Counted from the stretch's first letter, positions 42,040 through 52,273 are shown. The stretch is 64,000 bases of DNA from an uncultured Brevibacillus sp. (GCF_947502445.1 NZ_CANMZW010000016.1:1-64000), one strand, 5' to 3'. Numbers and translations: made by a program. The notes: generated by a model not told the origin, from the letters alone.

Positions 42040-43929
42040 ATGTGCGGAATTGCAGGAATCGTGACGAAAAATCAGATGGATACCATAGTGCATCGCTTGC
42101 GACAAGCGGAACAAATTCAGATTCACCGCGGGCCGGATGCCCAAGGAACGGGCATTTACCTGTCAGGAGAGTGGAGAGTCGGATTCGCACACCAGCGCCT
42201 ATCCATCCTGGATATAAGTGAGATGGGGACACAACCAATGGTCTATGCGACAGACCAGAGCATTCTCATTTATAACGGTGAAGTCTACAACTACCAGGAA
42301 ATTCGCCAAGAGCTAGAGGGGCTGGGTCATCATTTCGTTAGTGACACGGATACAGAAGTCGTATTGACGGCTCTTCACCAGTGGGGAGTGGATGATGCCT
42401 TAGCGCGATTCAACGGGATGTGGGCATTTGCCTGGCTAGATCAAAGAGTACGGAAGCTCTACCTGTGCCGAGACCGATTTGGCGTCAAACCGCTGTACTA
42501 CGCAATCAGCGACGGGGAGCTCGTTTTTTCATCTGAGCTGAAAACAATCCTGGAGCTGGTGAAGCAGCCTTTCTCTTTGAATTATCAAAGAATTGGCGAA
42601 TACATCCAGCAGTCCCTCTTGGCAACGTCCGAAGAAAGTTTTTTTGAGGGGATCCAAAAAATTCCTCCTCACCATACGCTTTGTTTTGATTTGAAGGAAG
42701 ATCGTCTGTCTGGTTCCTTGCGTCCATTTTGGTCCTTTCCTGCTCGGGATACCAACAAACAGTCTGACGAATCGGAATTGGTGGAAGAGGTCAGGGAATT
42801 ATTTACGGATGCTGTCAGGCTCCGTATGAGAAGTGATGTGCCAGTCGGTGTACTGCTGTCAGGTGGTGTGGATTCATCCTCCATCGCTTCTGTCATGGAC
42901 ACATTGACCCAAAGAGATGGAGCGCTGCATATGCTGTCGGCAGTAAGTGTGGATTCACGTTTTGATGAAAGTCCGTTTATCGATATGATGAGCCGGCATC
43001 TCAAGCGGCCTGTAGACAAGGTGGTGCTGGATTTTGCACCAGAACAGGCTTTCGACTATTTGGAACAAGTGACCTGGTACAATGATGAGCCGATTAGCAG
43101 CTTTTCCACAATTGCTCATTATTTACTTATGGAACAGGCCAAGAAAATGGGAATTACGGTGATCTTGAGCGGGCAGGGGGCGGACGAGCTTTTATGTGGA
43201 TATCGCAAGTACCTGGGATTTTATGTGCAATCGCTTCTTCGTCAGGGACAAATTGCTCAGGCGCCCATCGAGTTGTTTCGCTTCTGGAAGCAAGGGACTA
43301 TCTTGAATCAGTTTTCCATGTCGGAGGCAAAACGGTATCTGCCTGGTGTGTTGAAACCAAAGGAGATCGAGATCGCGGGAGAGGCGCTACGTCAGTATCG
43401 ATGGATTCCGCTTGGGCTCGCTTCAGGAATGAGTGTAGAAGAGCGTCAAGCCTTGGATATTCGCCGTTTTTCCGTTCCTGCTCTGACTCATTATGAAGAC
43501 CGGATGTCGATGGCTTGGTCCCGAGAGGTGCGGCTTCCCTTTCTGGATTATCGGCTGATTGAAAAGCTGTTGCCGCTAACCCCCGCCTTGAAGATGAAGG
43601 ATGGTTGGACGAAGTATGTATTTCGCAAAGCGATGGAGCCGTTGCTACCAAAGCAAATCGCGTGGCGCAAAGATAAACAGGGATTCGTCAATCCACAGAG
43701 TGAGTGGTTGAAAAGAGAATTACGGGAGGGGGTCCTGCGTTACTTTCAGGAAGATAGCCTGATTTTTTCCACCGGGATTATTGATCGGAAAAAACTTTTG
43801 GCCAAGTATGAACAATACTGCAAACAGTCACCGGGAAAAGGCGGCATCTGGTTCCGGGACATCTTCAATCCGCTCGCTCTCGAAATATGGCTCCGCCGTT
43901 TTTATCGTTACCAACGGATTGGTAACTAA
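42040..43929 (+). CDS. asnB: AsnB-like glutamine-dependent amidotransferase
   Basis: A 629-residue protein with a glutaminase domain starting at Cys2 (MCGIAGIV; RGPDAQG; YNGEVYNY) and a synthetase domain with the pyrophosphate loop LLSGGVDSS at about 270-278 and SGQGADELLCGYRKY. True asparagine synthetase releases asparagine, but such genes inside polysaccharide clusters are thought to amidate uronic acids, as WbpS does in Pseudomonas O6. Since UDP-galacturonate is predicted here, making a uronamide is a good alternative. Sequence cannot separate the two. It is 6 bases after a glycosyltransferase gene. Confidence 0.85.
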   Translation: MCGIAGIVTKNQMDTIVHRLRQAEQIQIHRGPDAQGTGIYLSGEWRVGFAHQRLSILDISEMGTQPMVYATDQSILIYNGEVYNYQEIRQELEGLGHHFVSDTDTEVVLTALHQWGVDDALARFNGMWAFAWLDQRVRKLYLCRDRFGVKPLYYAISDGELVFSSELKTILELVKQPFSLNYQRIGEYIQQSLLATSEESFFEGIQKIPPHHTLCFDLKEDRLSGSLRPFWSFPARDTNKQSDESELVEEVRELFTDAVRLRMRSDVPVGVLLSGGVDSSSIASVMDTLTQRDGALHMLSAVSVDSRFDESPFIDMMSRHLKRPVDKVVLDFAPEQAFDYLEQVTWYNDEPISSFSTIAHYLLMEQAKKMGITVILSGQGADELLCGYRKYLGFYVQSLLRQGQIAQAPIELFRFWKQGTILNQFSMSEAKRYLPGVLKPKEIEIAGEALRQYRWIPLGLASGMSVEERQALDIRRFSVPALTHYEDRMSMAWSREVRLPFLDYRLIEKLLPLTPALKMKDGWTKYVFRKAMEPLLPKQIAWRKDKQGFVNPQSEWLKRELREGVLRYFQEDSLIFSTGIIDRKKLLAKYEQYCKQSPGKGGIWFRDIFNPLALEIWLRRFYRYQRIGN

Positions 43930-44008
43930 GTTCTATTACTGGGACAAACGGAATAGAGTTTGTAGTAAGAGGGGGCCATTTGACCTGTTAGTCGGTGGGG
44001 GGGCGAAT

Positions 44009-45289
44009 ATGAAAGTTCTGTATATCCATCAGTACTTTACGACTAGGGATGGAGCGCAGGGGACGAGATCTTATGAATTCGCCAAGCATCTCGTAAAAGA
44101 GGGGCATGAAGTGACCATGCTAACCGGTGATTCTGTGCTTCAATCCCTAGAACCGACAGAGGAGGGGATATTTACAAGGCAGTATTTAATCGATGGCATA
44201 CATGTGATCGCTGTGCGTAACCGTTATTCCAATTACATGAGCTTCTTTCGCAGGGTACTTTCCTTTTTTTCCTTTGTTCTGCTTTCAACGATTATCTGTC
44301 TGACTTTGAAAAAACAGGATATTGTCCTGGCTACCTCAACGCCTCTGACGGTTGTCATTCCCGCACTACTCATGAAAAAGCTAAAGCGTATTCCCTTTGT
44401 GTTCGAAGTGAGGGATTTATGGCCCGAAGCGCCCATCCAAATTGGCGCGATCCGTTCCCCTCTTTTGATCTCCCTGCTACGATTTCTTGAAAAGAAAGCG
44501 TATAAAGAAGCGGAACATGTGGTGGCTCTCTCGCCAGGCATGGCAGATGGAGTACGCCAAACAGGAATCGATCCGGACAAAGTGAGCATGATTCCCAACT
44601 GCTCTGACCTGGACATGTTTTCACCTGATAAGGTGGATTCCTTGATGGTGGAAGACTTTACCAGGCGTCATGGTTTAGAAGGAAAGCTGGTCATTACGCA
44701 TGCAGGTTCCATGGGCATTGCCAACGGACTGGAGTATGTGGTGGAGGCTGCACGCTTGTTGGCTGAACAGCAGGAGACAAAAATTGCCTTCGTGCTGGCA
44801 GGTGATGGTAAAACAAAGCCTGAGCTAGAGGCGTTTTGCAGAATGCATGCATTGTCCAACGTCATGTTCACTGGCTCCATCCCTCGTAAGGAAATGCCAG
44901 TCCTGCTGGCGGCTTCTCATCTTACCATTACTTCCTTCAAAGATTTGCCAATTCTGACTACGAACTCACCTAACAAGTTTTTTGATTCATTGGCCGCAGG
45001 CAAGCCCATCATTGTGAACTCTGCGGGATGGACCAAAGAAATCGTGGAGAAGCATGGAGCAGGTTTTTTTGTTGACCCGAAAAAACCGGATGAATTAGCC
45101 AGCCTGCTGATTCAAGTGAAAAATGGCTCCCATGACCTGACAGCTATGGGTGTCCATGCACGCGCTCTGGCACAGGATACGTATGAGCGTATCAAGCTGG
45201 CGGCGCAGATGGAAGCCATCCTGGGTGAGGCTGTTTCTCGACTGCGTGTGGTGAGTTCAAACAGGAGAGTGTCCCGCAATGAAGGTTAA
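44009..45289 (+). CDS. Glycosyltransferase family 4 (WbuB-like)
   Basis: A 426-residue GT-B enzyme. It begins [43 protein letters not shown] is the usual WbuB/CapM-type motif (DLWPE), and [19 protein letters not shown] is the donor-site motif. DLWPE-type enzymes often add the second sugar or an N-acetylated amino sugar near the carrier. The start was set at ATG 44009 after a G-rich site; a longer open frame begins inside the preceding gene. Overlaps galU by 11 bases. Confidence 0.88.
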   Translation: MKVLYIHQYFTTRDGAQGTRSYEFAKHLVKEGHEVTMLTGDSVLQSLEPTEEGIFTRQYLIDGIHVIAVRNRYSNYMSFFRRVLSFFSFVLLSTIICLTLKKQDIVLATSTPLTVVIPALLMKKLKRIPFVFEVRDLWPEAPIQIGAIRSPLLISLLRFLEKKAYKEAEHVVALSPGMADGVRQTGIDPDKVSMIPNCSDLDMFSPDKVDSLMVEDFTRRHGLEGKLVITHAGSMGIANGLEYVVEAARLLAEQQETKIAFVLAGDGKTKPELEAFCRMHALSNVMFTGSIPRKEMPVLLAASHLTITSFKDLPILTTNSPNKFFDSLAAGKPIIVNSAGWTKEIVEKHGAGFFVDPKKPDELASLLIQVKNGSHDLTAMGVHARALAQDTYERIKLAAQMEAILGEAVSRLRVVSSNRRVSRNEG

Positions 45290-46178
45290 AAAAGCGATTA
45301 TTCCTGCGGCAGGTTTGGGCACCCGCTTTTTACCTGCCACCAAGGCGCAGCCTAAGGAAATGCTACCCGTCGTGGATAAACCAACGATTCAGTACATTAT
45401 TGAAGAAGCCGTATCGTCGGGAATTGAAGATATCATCATCGTCACAGGCAGAGGCAAACGGGCTATCGAAGACCATTTTGACAAGTCGTACGAATTGGAA
45501 GCTACCTTATCGGCCAAGCATAAGCGAGCAGAACTAGAAGAGATCGAGCGGATTACCAATCTGGTAGATATCCATTACATCCGTCAAAAAGAGGCAAAAG
45601 GCTTGGGACACGCCGTCTGGTGTGCCAGAAAGTTTATCGGTGATGAGCCGTTTGCCGTCTTGTTGGGTGATGATATCGTTGTGTCGGATAAACCTTGCCT
45701 GAAACATTTGATAGAGATGTATGAACATTTCCACTCGACGATTATCGGTGTTCAAGAGGTTCGGGAGGAAGAGGTTCACCGCTATGGAATCGTGCAAGCA
45801 GATTCATTGATCGGGAGTAGAGGGATGTACCACATTCGGGATCTGGTAGAGAAGCCTTCTGTGCAGGAAGCTCCTTCCCGTTTAGCCATTATGGGCAGAT
45901 ATGTGCTTCGTCCGGAAATTTTCAGCATTTTGGAAAGGCAGGAAGTGGGCGCCGGCGGTGAAATTCAGCTAACCGATGCGTTGCGTACCTTATCCAAACG
46001 GCAAGCGGTCATGGCATGTGAATTTGATGGCCGACGCTATGACGTTGGAACCAAGCTCGGTTTTATAGAAGCCACGATTGATTTTGCTCTGAAGCGGCCG
46101 GACTTGCGAGAGGATGTGCTGGAGATCCTATCCGAACGATTGGCCATGTTTCAAAAGGTAGAGCAGGTCGTTCAGTGA
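45279..46178 (+). CDS. galU: UTP-glucose-1-phosphate uridylyltransferase
   Basis: GalU makes UDP-glucose, the substrate of the dehydrogenase-epimerase fusion in this operon. The 299-residue enzyme shows [19 protein letters not shown] near the N-terminus, [27 protein letters not shown] and [11 protein letters not shown], all typical of bacterial GalU/GtaB. Length is usual. It is coupled to both neighbours by short overlaps, so the cluster supplies its own precursor even if a housekeeping copy exists elsewhere. Confidence 0.96.
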   Translation: MKVKKAIIPAAGLGTRFLPATKAQPKEMLPVVDKPTIQYIIEEAVSSGIEDIIIVTGRGKRAIEDHFDKSYELEATLSAKHKRAELEEIERITNLVDIHYIRQKEAKGLGHAVWCARKFIGDEPFAVLLGDDIVVSDKPCLKHLIEMYEHFHSTIIGVQEVREEEVHRYGIVQADSLIGSRGMYHIRDLVEKPSVQEAPSRLAIMGRYVLRPEIFSILERQEVGAGGEIQLTDALRTLSKRQAVMACEFDGRRYDVGTKLGFIEATIDFALKRPDLREDVLEILSERLAMFQKVEQVVQ

Positions 46179-46795
46179 AAAGGATATTTGATCTGGCCGT
46201 TTCGTCTTGCCTGCTCTTCATCCTCTCCCCCATTTTTTTGGTGTTATTCCATCTCATTCGAAAAAGAATGGGTACCCCGGTCCTTTTTTCACAAGAGCGT
46301 CCGGGTCTTCATGGCAAACCGTTTGTCATTCATAAATTTCGGACCATGACCAATCAAACCGATGAGAATGGAAAGCTGCTTTCTGACGAGGAAAGAACCA
46401 CATCGTTCGGTACCTTCTTGCGAAAGTATAGCCTGGATGAGCTTCCACAATTATGGAATGTACTACGTGGGGAGTTGAGTCTCGTTGGACCAAGGCCATT
46501 GCTGATGGAATATTTGCCACTCTACAATGCAAGACAGGCGAGGCGGCACGCTGTAAAGCCGGGAATCACCGGTTGGGCACAGGTGCATGGGCGCAACTCT
46601 ATTTCTTGGGAAGAAAAATTCGAGCTGGACGTATGGTATGTGGACAATGCTTCCTTTGCCCTGGATTTGAAAATTCTGTGGTTGACGGTCTGCAAGGTCT
46701 TTCGTCAGGAGGAGACGACACGTGAGGGAGCTTTGGTTGTGAAAGACTTTACGGGCAGCGTGCAGGTAGAAGACCGCAATAAAACCATATGCTAG
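46175..46795 (+). CDS. Priming undecaprenyl-phosphate sugar transferase (PglC/EpsL-like)
   Basis: A 206-residue monotopic phosphoglycosyl transferase that starts the repeat unit by moving a sugar-1-phosphate to undecaprenyl phosphate. One re-entrant membrane helix is at about 5-28. The catalytic core follows: KFRTM with the preceding basic patch, [15 protein letters not shown] (Asp-Glu pair) and SLVGPRPLL, then [14 protein letters not shown]. The short form without extra N-terminal helices fits PglC, which uses UDP-diNAcBac-type sugars; the aminotransferase and dehydratase nearby agree with that. GTG start overlaps galU by 4 bases. Confidence 0.93.
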   Translation: MKRIFDLAVSSCLLFILSPIFLVLFHLIRKRMGTPVLFSQERPGLHGKPFVIHKFRTMTNQTDENGKLLSDEERTTSFGTFLRKYSLDELPQLWNVLRGELSLVGPRPLLMEYLPLYNARQARRHAVKPGITGWAQVHGRNSISWEEKFELDVWYVDNASFALDLKILWLTVCKVFRQEETTREGALVVKDFTGSVQVEDRNKTIC

Positions 46796-46812
46796 CGGGA
46801 GTGGAATAGGGG

Positions 46813-47976
46813 ATGCCCAATCAACAAAACAAAATCTTTTTGTCCCCGCCCCATATGGGCGAGTGGGAGCTGCCTTTCCTTCAGGAAGCGTTTGAATCCA
46901 ATTGGATCGCTCCTTTGGGGGAGCACGTCGATTCTTTTGAACAGGAAATGGCTGCCTATTTGGGGGTAAGGGGAGCCTTGGCTCTCTCTTCAGGGACTGC
47001 AGCAATCCATTTGGCCCTTCGCTTGTTGGGGGTTGGGCAGGGAGATGTTGTTTTTTGCTCCAGCTTGACGTTTGTAGCAAGTGTCAATCCTATTCTTTAC
47101 CAAGGGGCCTCCGTTGTACTGATCGACTCCGAGCCGGACACATGGAACATGTCACCCGTGGCATTGGAAAGAGCATTGCACGAGGCAACGTTAATGGAGC
47201 GATTACCTAAAGCAGTTATTGTCGTACATCTCTACGGTCAGAGTGCGCGTATGGAGGAAATCAAAATGTTGTGCGACCGCTATCAGGTTCCGATTGTAGA
47301 GGATGCCGCAGAATCGCTGGGAGCAAACCGGCATGGAAAGGCTAGCGGTACTATTGGGGAGTTTGGGGCACTTTCGTTTAATGGTAATAAAATGATTACG
47401 ACATCTGGCGGAGGAATGCTGGTCTCAGATGATGTGGAGGCTTTGAAAAAAGCACGTTATTGGGCGACGCAGGCCAGGGACTTGGCCCGCCACTATCAAC
47501 ACAGTGAAATAGGTTACAACTACAGGCTCAGCAATCTCTTGGCGGCAGTAGGAAGAGGGCAGCTGCGTGTACTGGATGACCGCATCCGTGCCCGGCGCTC
47601 CGTTTTCGAAAGATATGAGCAGGCGTTGAGCGGTGAACCGGGGATCCGATTTATGCCCGAAGCGGAAGGCGGTTTTTCTTCCCGTTGGCTGACGGCATTG
47701 ACAATTGACGAGGAGAGAAGCGGATTTTCTGTCCTGCGACTTCTGGAAGAGTTGGACAATGAAAGGATTGAGGCGAGGCCGGTTTGGAAGCCGATGCATT
47801 TGCAGCCGCTTTTTGCGGGTTGCGTCTACTATCCGCACCAGCCCGAAGAAAGCGTCTCGGATCGACTTTTTGCCAATGGGGTGTGCCTGCCTTCTGGTTC
47901 CAGCTTGACGGAGGAAGAGCAGCAGCGTGTCATTTCCTGCATACAAAGGTTGTTGCAAAGACGCGGTGAAGGGTGA
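46813..47976 (+). CDS. DegT/DnrJ/EryC1-family sugar aminotransferase (PglE/EpsN-like)
   Basis: A 387-residue PLP enzyme that should put an amino group on a 4-keto-6-deoxy UDP-sugar. The N-terminal LSPPHMGEWELPFLQEAF with SNWIAPLG is typical of the PglE subgroup. SSGTAAIHLAL binds PLP phosphate, EDAAESLGA holds the ring aspartate, and Lys193 in FNGNKMITT forms the Schiff base. The keto substrate would come from the membrane-bound dehydratase encoded downstream. No PglD/EpsM-type acetyltransferase is seen in the cluster. Confidence 0.92.
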   Translation: MPNQQNKIFLSPPHMGEWELPFLQEAFESNWIAPLGEHVDSFEQEMAAYLGVRGALALSSGTAAIHLALRLLGVGQGDVVFCSSLTFVASVNPILYQGASVVLIDSEPDTWNMSPVALERALHEATLMERLPKAVIVVHLYGQSARMEEIKMLCDRYQVPIVEDAAESLGANRHGKASGTIGEFGALSFNGNKMITTSGGGMLVSDDVEALKKARYWATQARDLARHYQHSEIGYNYRLSNLLAAVGRGQLRVLDDRIRARRSVFERYEQALSGEPGIRFMPEAEGGFSSRWLTALTIDEERSGFSVLRLLEELDNERIEARPVWKPMHLQPLFAGCVYYPHQPEESVSDRLFANGVCLPSGSSLTEEEQQRVISCIQRLLQRRGEG

Positions 47977-47980
47977 GGAC

Positions 47981-49246
47981 ATGTACGAGCAAGGATGGTT
48001 GGAGCATTGGTCAGAGCAATTTCAGTCTCCGTTTTACGTACTGGATGACAAGAGACTGGTGGATAATTACCAACGGATGGAGCGCGCATTCTCATCTCGT
48101 TACGATAGGTTGATCATTGCCTATTCCTATAAGACAAATTATTTGCCACATCTTTGTCGGAAGCTACATGAATTAGGCGCTTATGCAGAAGTCGTGTCGC
48201 GATTGGAATACGATCTGGCACAGAGCTTTGGTGTCCAGCCGAAACAGATTGTGTTTAACGGTCCTCTCAAACGGGAGGAAGACATTATCCTCGCTTTGGA
48301 CGGAGAGGCCATCGTGAATCTGGATTCTTTTTCGGAAATTCCCAGTGTGATCCGGTATGCGAAACGGCATGGTCAAAAAGAAGTAAAGATCGGTTTGCGT
48401 GTCAATTTTGATCTGTCTGTCAACGGAGAAAGTCCATTGCAGAACGGATATGAGGTAAGCCGTTTTGGTTTCTGTGTGGAAAACGGGAACTTCGAGCGAG
48501 CGATCCGAGAGCTCTCCCAATCACCCAACATCCGTGTCGTTGGCTTACATGGTCATTTCTCTACGAATCGTAGTCTTGGCGTGTATGAACAAATTACGCA
48601 GGAGCTATGCTTCTTAGCGAGAGAGTACCTAAAGGGTTCTTTGGAATACATCGACGTGGGAGGAGGAATGTACGGCGAGCTCCCCGCATCGTTCGGGAAC
48701 AAAATAGCACCATCCTATGAGGATTACGCCGAAATGATAACGGCCGTTATGAAGAAAGAATTGCTTCCCTATGGCTTGCACCCGGTATTGATTGTAGAGC
48801 CTGGCATTTCTCTGGTGGCTGATGCTGTCCACTTTGCCTGTAGAGTGGTGGATGTGAAAGAAAATCGAGGGGTCCGTTTTGTCTTAGTGGATGGAAGTGT
48901 TCACAATGTCAAGCCGACCATGCACAAGCACCCTTTACCTGTAGAGCTGATCACCGCCAGAGAAGACGATCACGATCCTGTCGGTACCTATCATGTAGTC
49001 GGATACACCTGCATGGAAAAGGACTACCTGGTAGAAAATGGTCGTGGGAGACTGCCGCAGCCAGGGGATTTTCTAGTTTTTGGACACGTAGGTGCTTATA
49101 CGATCGTCTTTCAGCCGCCTTTTATACAAGCTCGACCACCGATTATCGCCTTTGGTCCTCGAGGAGTGGTAGTTGCTCGGGAAAAGGAAACCTTGGATCA
49201 GTTTTGTCCAGAGCCCAGCTATCAGTTTACGCCTTTCAGAGAATGA
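47981..49246 (+). CDS. PLP-dependent fold-III decarboxylase (LysA/NspC-like)
   Basis: A 421-residue enzyme of the diaminopimelate/ornithine decarboxylase fold. The PLP lysine is in AYSYKTNY (about residue 49), HGHFSTN and DVGGGMYGE are the barrel motifs that hold PLP phosphate, VEPGISLVADA follows, and the catalytic cysteine region is probably GYTCMEKD. It is not a standard LysA: motifs differ and it stands between an aminotransferase and an ATP-grasp gene. Its amine product may be used in polymer decoration. ATG 47981 is 4 bases after the previous stop, preceded by GTGAGG. Confidence 0.8.
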   Translation: MYEQGWLEHWSEQFQSPFYVLDDKRLVDNYQRMERAFSSRYDRLIIAYSYKTNYLPHLCRKLHELGAYAEVVSRLEYDLAQSFGVQPKQIVFNGPLKREEDIILALDGEAIVNLDSFSEIPSVIRYAKRHGQKEVKIGLRVNFDLSVNGESPLQNGYEVSRFGFCVENGNFERAIRELSQSPNIRVVGLHGHFSTNRSLGVYEQITQELCFLAREYLKGSLEYIDVGGGMYGELPASFGNKIAPSYEDYAEMITAVMKKELLPYGLHPVLIVEPGISLVADAVHFACRVVDVKENRGVRFVLVDGSVHNVKPTMHKHPLPVELITAREDDHDPVGTYHVVGYTCMEKDYLVENGRGRLPQPGDFLVFGHVGAYTIVFQPPFIQARPPIIAFGPRGVVVAREKETLDQFCPEPSYQFTPFRE

Positions 49247-49262
49247 ATGGAGAAGATGAATG

Positions 49263-50219
49263 ATGAATCTCATGTTGACCAGTGTGGGAAGACGTGTCAA
49301 AATAGTTCGCTATTTTTGTCAGGAATGGAAGGCGGTAGGGAAGGTCATCGCAGTCGATTGTGATGAGACAGCCCCGGCGTTGTATGCGGCCGATGCATGG
49401 GAACAGATACCCCGGATGGATGACCCTCTATATATCAGTACGCTGCTGGAGCTGTGCCGCCGTCATCGCATCCAAGCCATTCTCTCTTTGATCGATCCGG
49501 AGCTAAGTGTGTTGGCAAGCCACGCTGAACGGTTTCGCGAACATGGCGTTACGGTGGTCCTCTCTTCGCCTGCCGTTATCGACATGTGTCTGGACAAACA
49601 AGCTACTCATGACTTTCTTGTTAAAAATGAAATCCCCTGCATTCCCACATTTTCCATCTGGCAGGACATCCAAGCCGCTCTGGCAAAAAACACGATCTCG
49701 TTTCCGCTTCTAGCCAAGCCGAGGAGAGGGAGTGCAAGTCTGGGAGTCAGAGTAGTGAAGGACGAACAAGAGCTGGAGATGCTCTTCTTTTCTCAGCCTA
49801 ATTTGGTAGTTCAACCATTTGTCGACGGAGTGGAGTTTGGTGTAGATGCTTATGTCGACATGATTTCAGGTGAGCCGGTTTCCATATTCACCAAGAAAAA
49901 GCTACGTATGCGGTCAGGAGAAACAGATCGCTCTATTGCAATCAAGGATGAGCTACTAACAGACCTTATTAGACGGTTGTTGTGTAAATTTCCATTTATT
50001 GGTCCAATTGACATTGATTGCTTTTTGATAAATGGCGATTTTGTCATTTCAGAAATCAATCCCCGATTTGGCGGTGGATATCCGCATGCCTATGAAAGTG
50101 GAGAGAATTTCATGAAGTTTGTGAGGGAGAACCTGCTTGGACATCAAAATAGCCCGAGTATTGGTCAATATCGGTCGGGAAGCACAATGGTCAAATTTGA
50201 TGATCACATTCTTTTGTAG
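49263..50219 (+). CDS. ATP-grasp carboxylate-amine ligase
   Basis: A 318-residue cytoplasmic ligase. The N-terminal pre-ATP-grasp domain starts MLTSVGRRVKIVRYF; the ATP-grasp core has FPLLAKPRRGSASLGVRVV (about 142-160), VQPFVDGVEFGVDAYVD and the metal-binding ISEINPRFGGGYPHAY. The layout resembles carbamoyl-phosphate-synthase-like ATP-grasp proteins often placed in sugar clusters. It would join an acid to an amine through an acyl phosphate; the amine might come from the decarboxylase or be the amino sugar itself. ATG 49260 is an alternative start. Confidence 0.83.
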   Translation: MNLMLTSVGRRVKIVRYFCQEWKAVGKVIAVDCDETAPALYAADAWEQIPRMDDPLYISTLLELCRRHRIQAILSLIDPELSVLASHAERFREHGVTVVLSSPAVIDMCLDKQATHDFLVKNEIPCIPTFSIWQDIQAALAKNTISFPLLAKPRRGSASLGVRVVKDEQELEMLFFSQPNLVVQPFVDGVEFGVDAYVDMISGEPVSIFTKKKLRMRSGETDRSIAIKDELLTDLIRRLLCKFPFIGPIDIDCFLINGDFVISEINPRFGGGYPHAYESGENFMKFVRENLLGHQNSPSIGQYRSGSTMVKFDDHILL

Positions 50220-50323
50220 TGAGACAGCATTTGATGTCATGATTGCAGACGCAGGGACAAGAGTGAAAATGTGCTCAAAAAATAGATTTACAGAGGAGAC
50301 ATGTTCGCTTCGGAGGAGTAAAG

Positions 50324-52198
50324 ATGGATCAAAAACGACGAACGTTCATATACTGGGGATTGGATGCGGTCTTACTCTCTTTTTCAGTATTCGTCAGCTA
50401 TCTGATCCGATTTGGCGGTGAGATTCCCGATGCTTTTGGGTCTGGGATCCCGTATGCAATTTTGATCACGACAGGAACTACTTATTTATCGTTTACCATT
50501 TTGAAAGTATACCAGTGTTCATGGCGGCAAGCCAGTGTGGGTGAAATGCTTCTGATTGTCAAAGGGACGATAGTAGCGCATCTGATGTCATTTTCCCTAT
50601 CATATGGATATCGGTTAGTGGATGAACAGGTCGTGATCCCTACTAGTGTGCTGATATTGATCGGCATGACCTCTACGGCGAGCATTGGCCTGTCCCGGTT
50701 TGTCTGGCGGTTGTTTCATGTACAGACACTCAAATTACAACCACATCATCGAAAAGCGCTAATCGTGGGAGCAGGTTCTGCAGGAGGATTGGTCGTCAAA
50801 GAATTGCTGCAGGCGGAGGAAGTTGATCTCTATCCAGTGGGATTTATTGATGATGATCCAAAGAAATTGCAGCTGAGGATTTTGGGGATTCCTGTGGTAG
50901 GCAATCGGAATAGCATCGGCCGTGCTGTCAAGACTTTTGGAGTAGACACCGTGATTATTGCTATGCCTTCTGTGGCAAGGGAAGAAGTGGCCAAGATCAT
51001 TAACTTGTGCAAAGAGACCGAAGTCCAAATCATGCTACTTCCCCGCGTGAGTGATGTCATCGACGGGAAGGTTTCGATTAGTCTGATCAGGGATGTCCAT
51101 GTAGAAGATTTACTTGGCAGGGAGTCTGTTGAAGTTGACTTAGATGAAATATCTGGGTACATCACGGATAAGACGATACTCGTCACTGGGGCAGGAGGAA
51201 GTATCGGTTCTGAGCTATGCCGTCAAATATCCACGTTTTCCCCGAGTACCATACTTCTCTTGGGGCACGGGGAAAACAGTATCTACGCGATCGAAAATGA
51301 ATTGAGACGGTCATTTCCTCGTGTGGTTTTCCGTCCCATCATTGCTGACATCCAGGATATGAATCGGATCGAGTCCATTTTTGATGAGTATCGCCCAGCT
51401 ATCGTCTTTCATGCTGCGGCACATAAACATGTTCCGTTAATGGAGCAAAATGTAGCGGAAGCTATCAAAAACAATGTGCTTGGCACGAAGAATCTAGCAG
51501 AATGTGCACACATTTTCGGTACAGAGAGGTTTGTCTCCATCTCAACCGACAAGGCAGTCAATCCGACCAGCGTCATGGGGGTAACCAAGCGGATCAGTGA
51601 AATGATGATTCAGAGCCTGGACCCAATCAGCTCCACCAAGTTTGCGGCCGTCCGGTTCGGAAATGTTCTTGGAAGCAGAGGGAGTGTGATTCCTTTGTTC
51701 AAGGAACAAATACGCAAGGGAGGTCCTGTTACAGTCACCCATCCTGACATGGTCAGATATTTCATGACCATCCCCGAGGCCGTACAGTTAGTGATTCAGG
51801 CAGGAGCACTGGCTCAAGGAGGAGAAGTCTTTATATTGGACATGGGTAAGCCGGTGCGCATCTCCGACTTGGCACACGATCTTATCCGATTGTCGGGATT
51901 GAGGCCAGAGCTAGATATCCAAGTGGTATACACGGGTATTCGTCCAGGTGAAAAGCTGTTTGAAGAAATGCTAACAAGTGAGGAAGGAGCGACAGCATCC
52001 AAGCACAACAGAATTTTCATCGGAAAGCATAGCCCATACTCCTACGAAGAACTGGGATTTGTCATTCGAAAATTGGAGCAGGCGGTCAAGATGAAATACA
52101 CCTATTCCTCTGAGAAAGAGCTGTTGTCCTTAATGCATCTGATCGTTCCTACTTATCAAACCTCACTAGAGAAGCCTCGTGAAATGATGAAAACATAG
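50324..52198 (+). CDS. Membrane-bound nucleoside-diphosphate sugar 4,6-dehydratase (CapD/PglF/EpsC-like)
   Basis: A 624-residue protein. Four membrane helices lie within residues 8-125, a CoA-binding-like Rossmann domain covers about 140-265 (IVGAGSAGGLVV), and the C-terminal SDR domain has TGAGGSIGSEL near 288, HAAAHKHVPLME, STDKAVNPTSVMGVTKR and VRFGNVLGSRGSV. PglF-type members have Met in place of the SDR tyrosine (VMGVTK here), as seen. It should convert UDP-GlcNAc to the 4-keto-6-deoxy sugar used by the aminotransferase. Last gene of the main polysaccharide operon. Confidence 0.93.
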   Translation: MDQKRRTFIYWGLDAVLLSFSVFVSYLIRFGGEIPDAFGSGIPYAILITTGTTYLSFTILKVYQCSWRQASVGEMLLIVKGTIVAHLMSFSLSYGYRLVDEQVVIPTSVLILIGMTSTASIGLSRFVWRLFHVQTLKLQPHHRKALIVGAGSAGGLVVKELLQAEEVDLYPVGFIDDDPKKLQLRILGIPVVGNRNSIGRAVKTFGVDTVIIAMPSVAREEVAKIINLCKETEVQIMLLPRVSDVIDGKVSISLIRDVHVEDLLGRESVEVDLDEISGYITDKTILVTGAGGSIGSELCRQISTFSPSTILLLGHGENSIYAIENELRRSFPRVVFRPIIADIQDMNRIESIFDEYRPAIVFHAAAHKHVPLMEQNVAEAIKNNVLGTKNLAECAHIFGTERFVSISTDKAVNPTSVMGVTKRISEMMIQSLDPISSTKFAAVRFGNVLGSRGSVIPLFKEQIRKGGPVTVTHPDMVRYFMTIPEAVQLVIQAGALAQGGEVFILDMGKPVRISDLAHDLIRLSGLRPELDIQVVYTGIRPGEKLFEEMLTSEEGATASKHNRIFIGKHSPYSYEELGFVIRKLEQAVKMKYTYSSEKELLSLMHLIVPTYQTSLEKPREMMKT

Positions 52199-52240
52199 AG
52201 ATATGTACGAGATTGGAATTTAATATATTAAATGGAAGAG

Positions 52241-52273
52241 AACGCCTCGACTTTCTTGTCGCAGGCGTTTTTT
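52241..52273 (+). terminator. Terminator of the polysaccharide operon
   Basis: AACGCCT-CGAC (52241-52251) pairs with GTCG-AGGCGTT (52258-52269) around a short loop, followed by TTTTTT. Confidence 0.9.
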
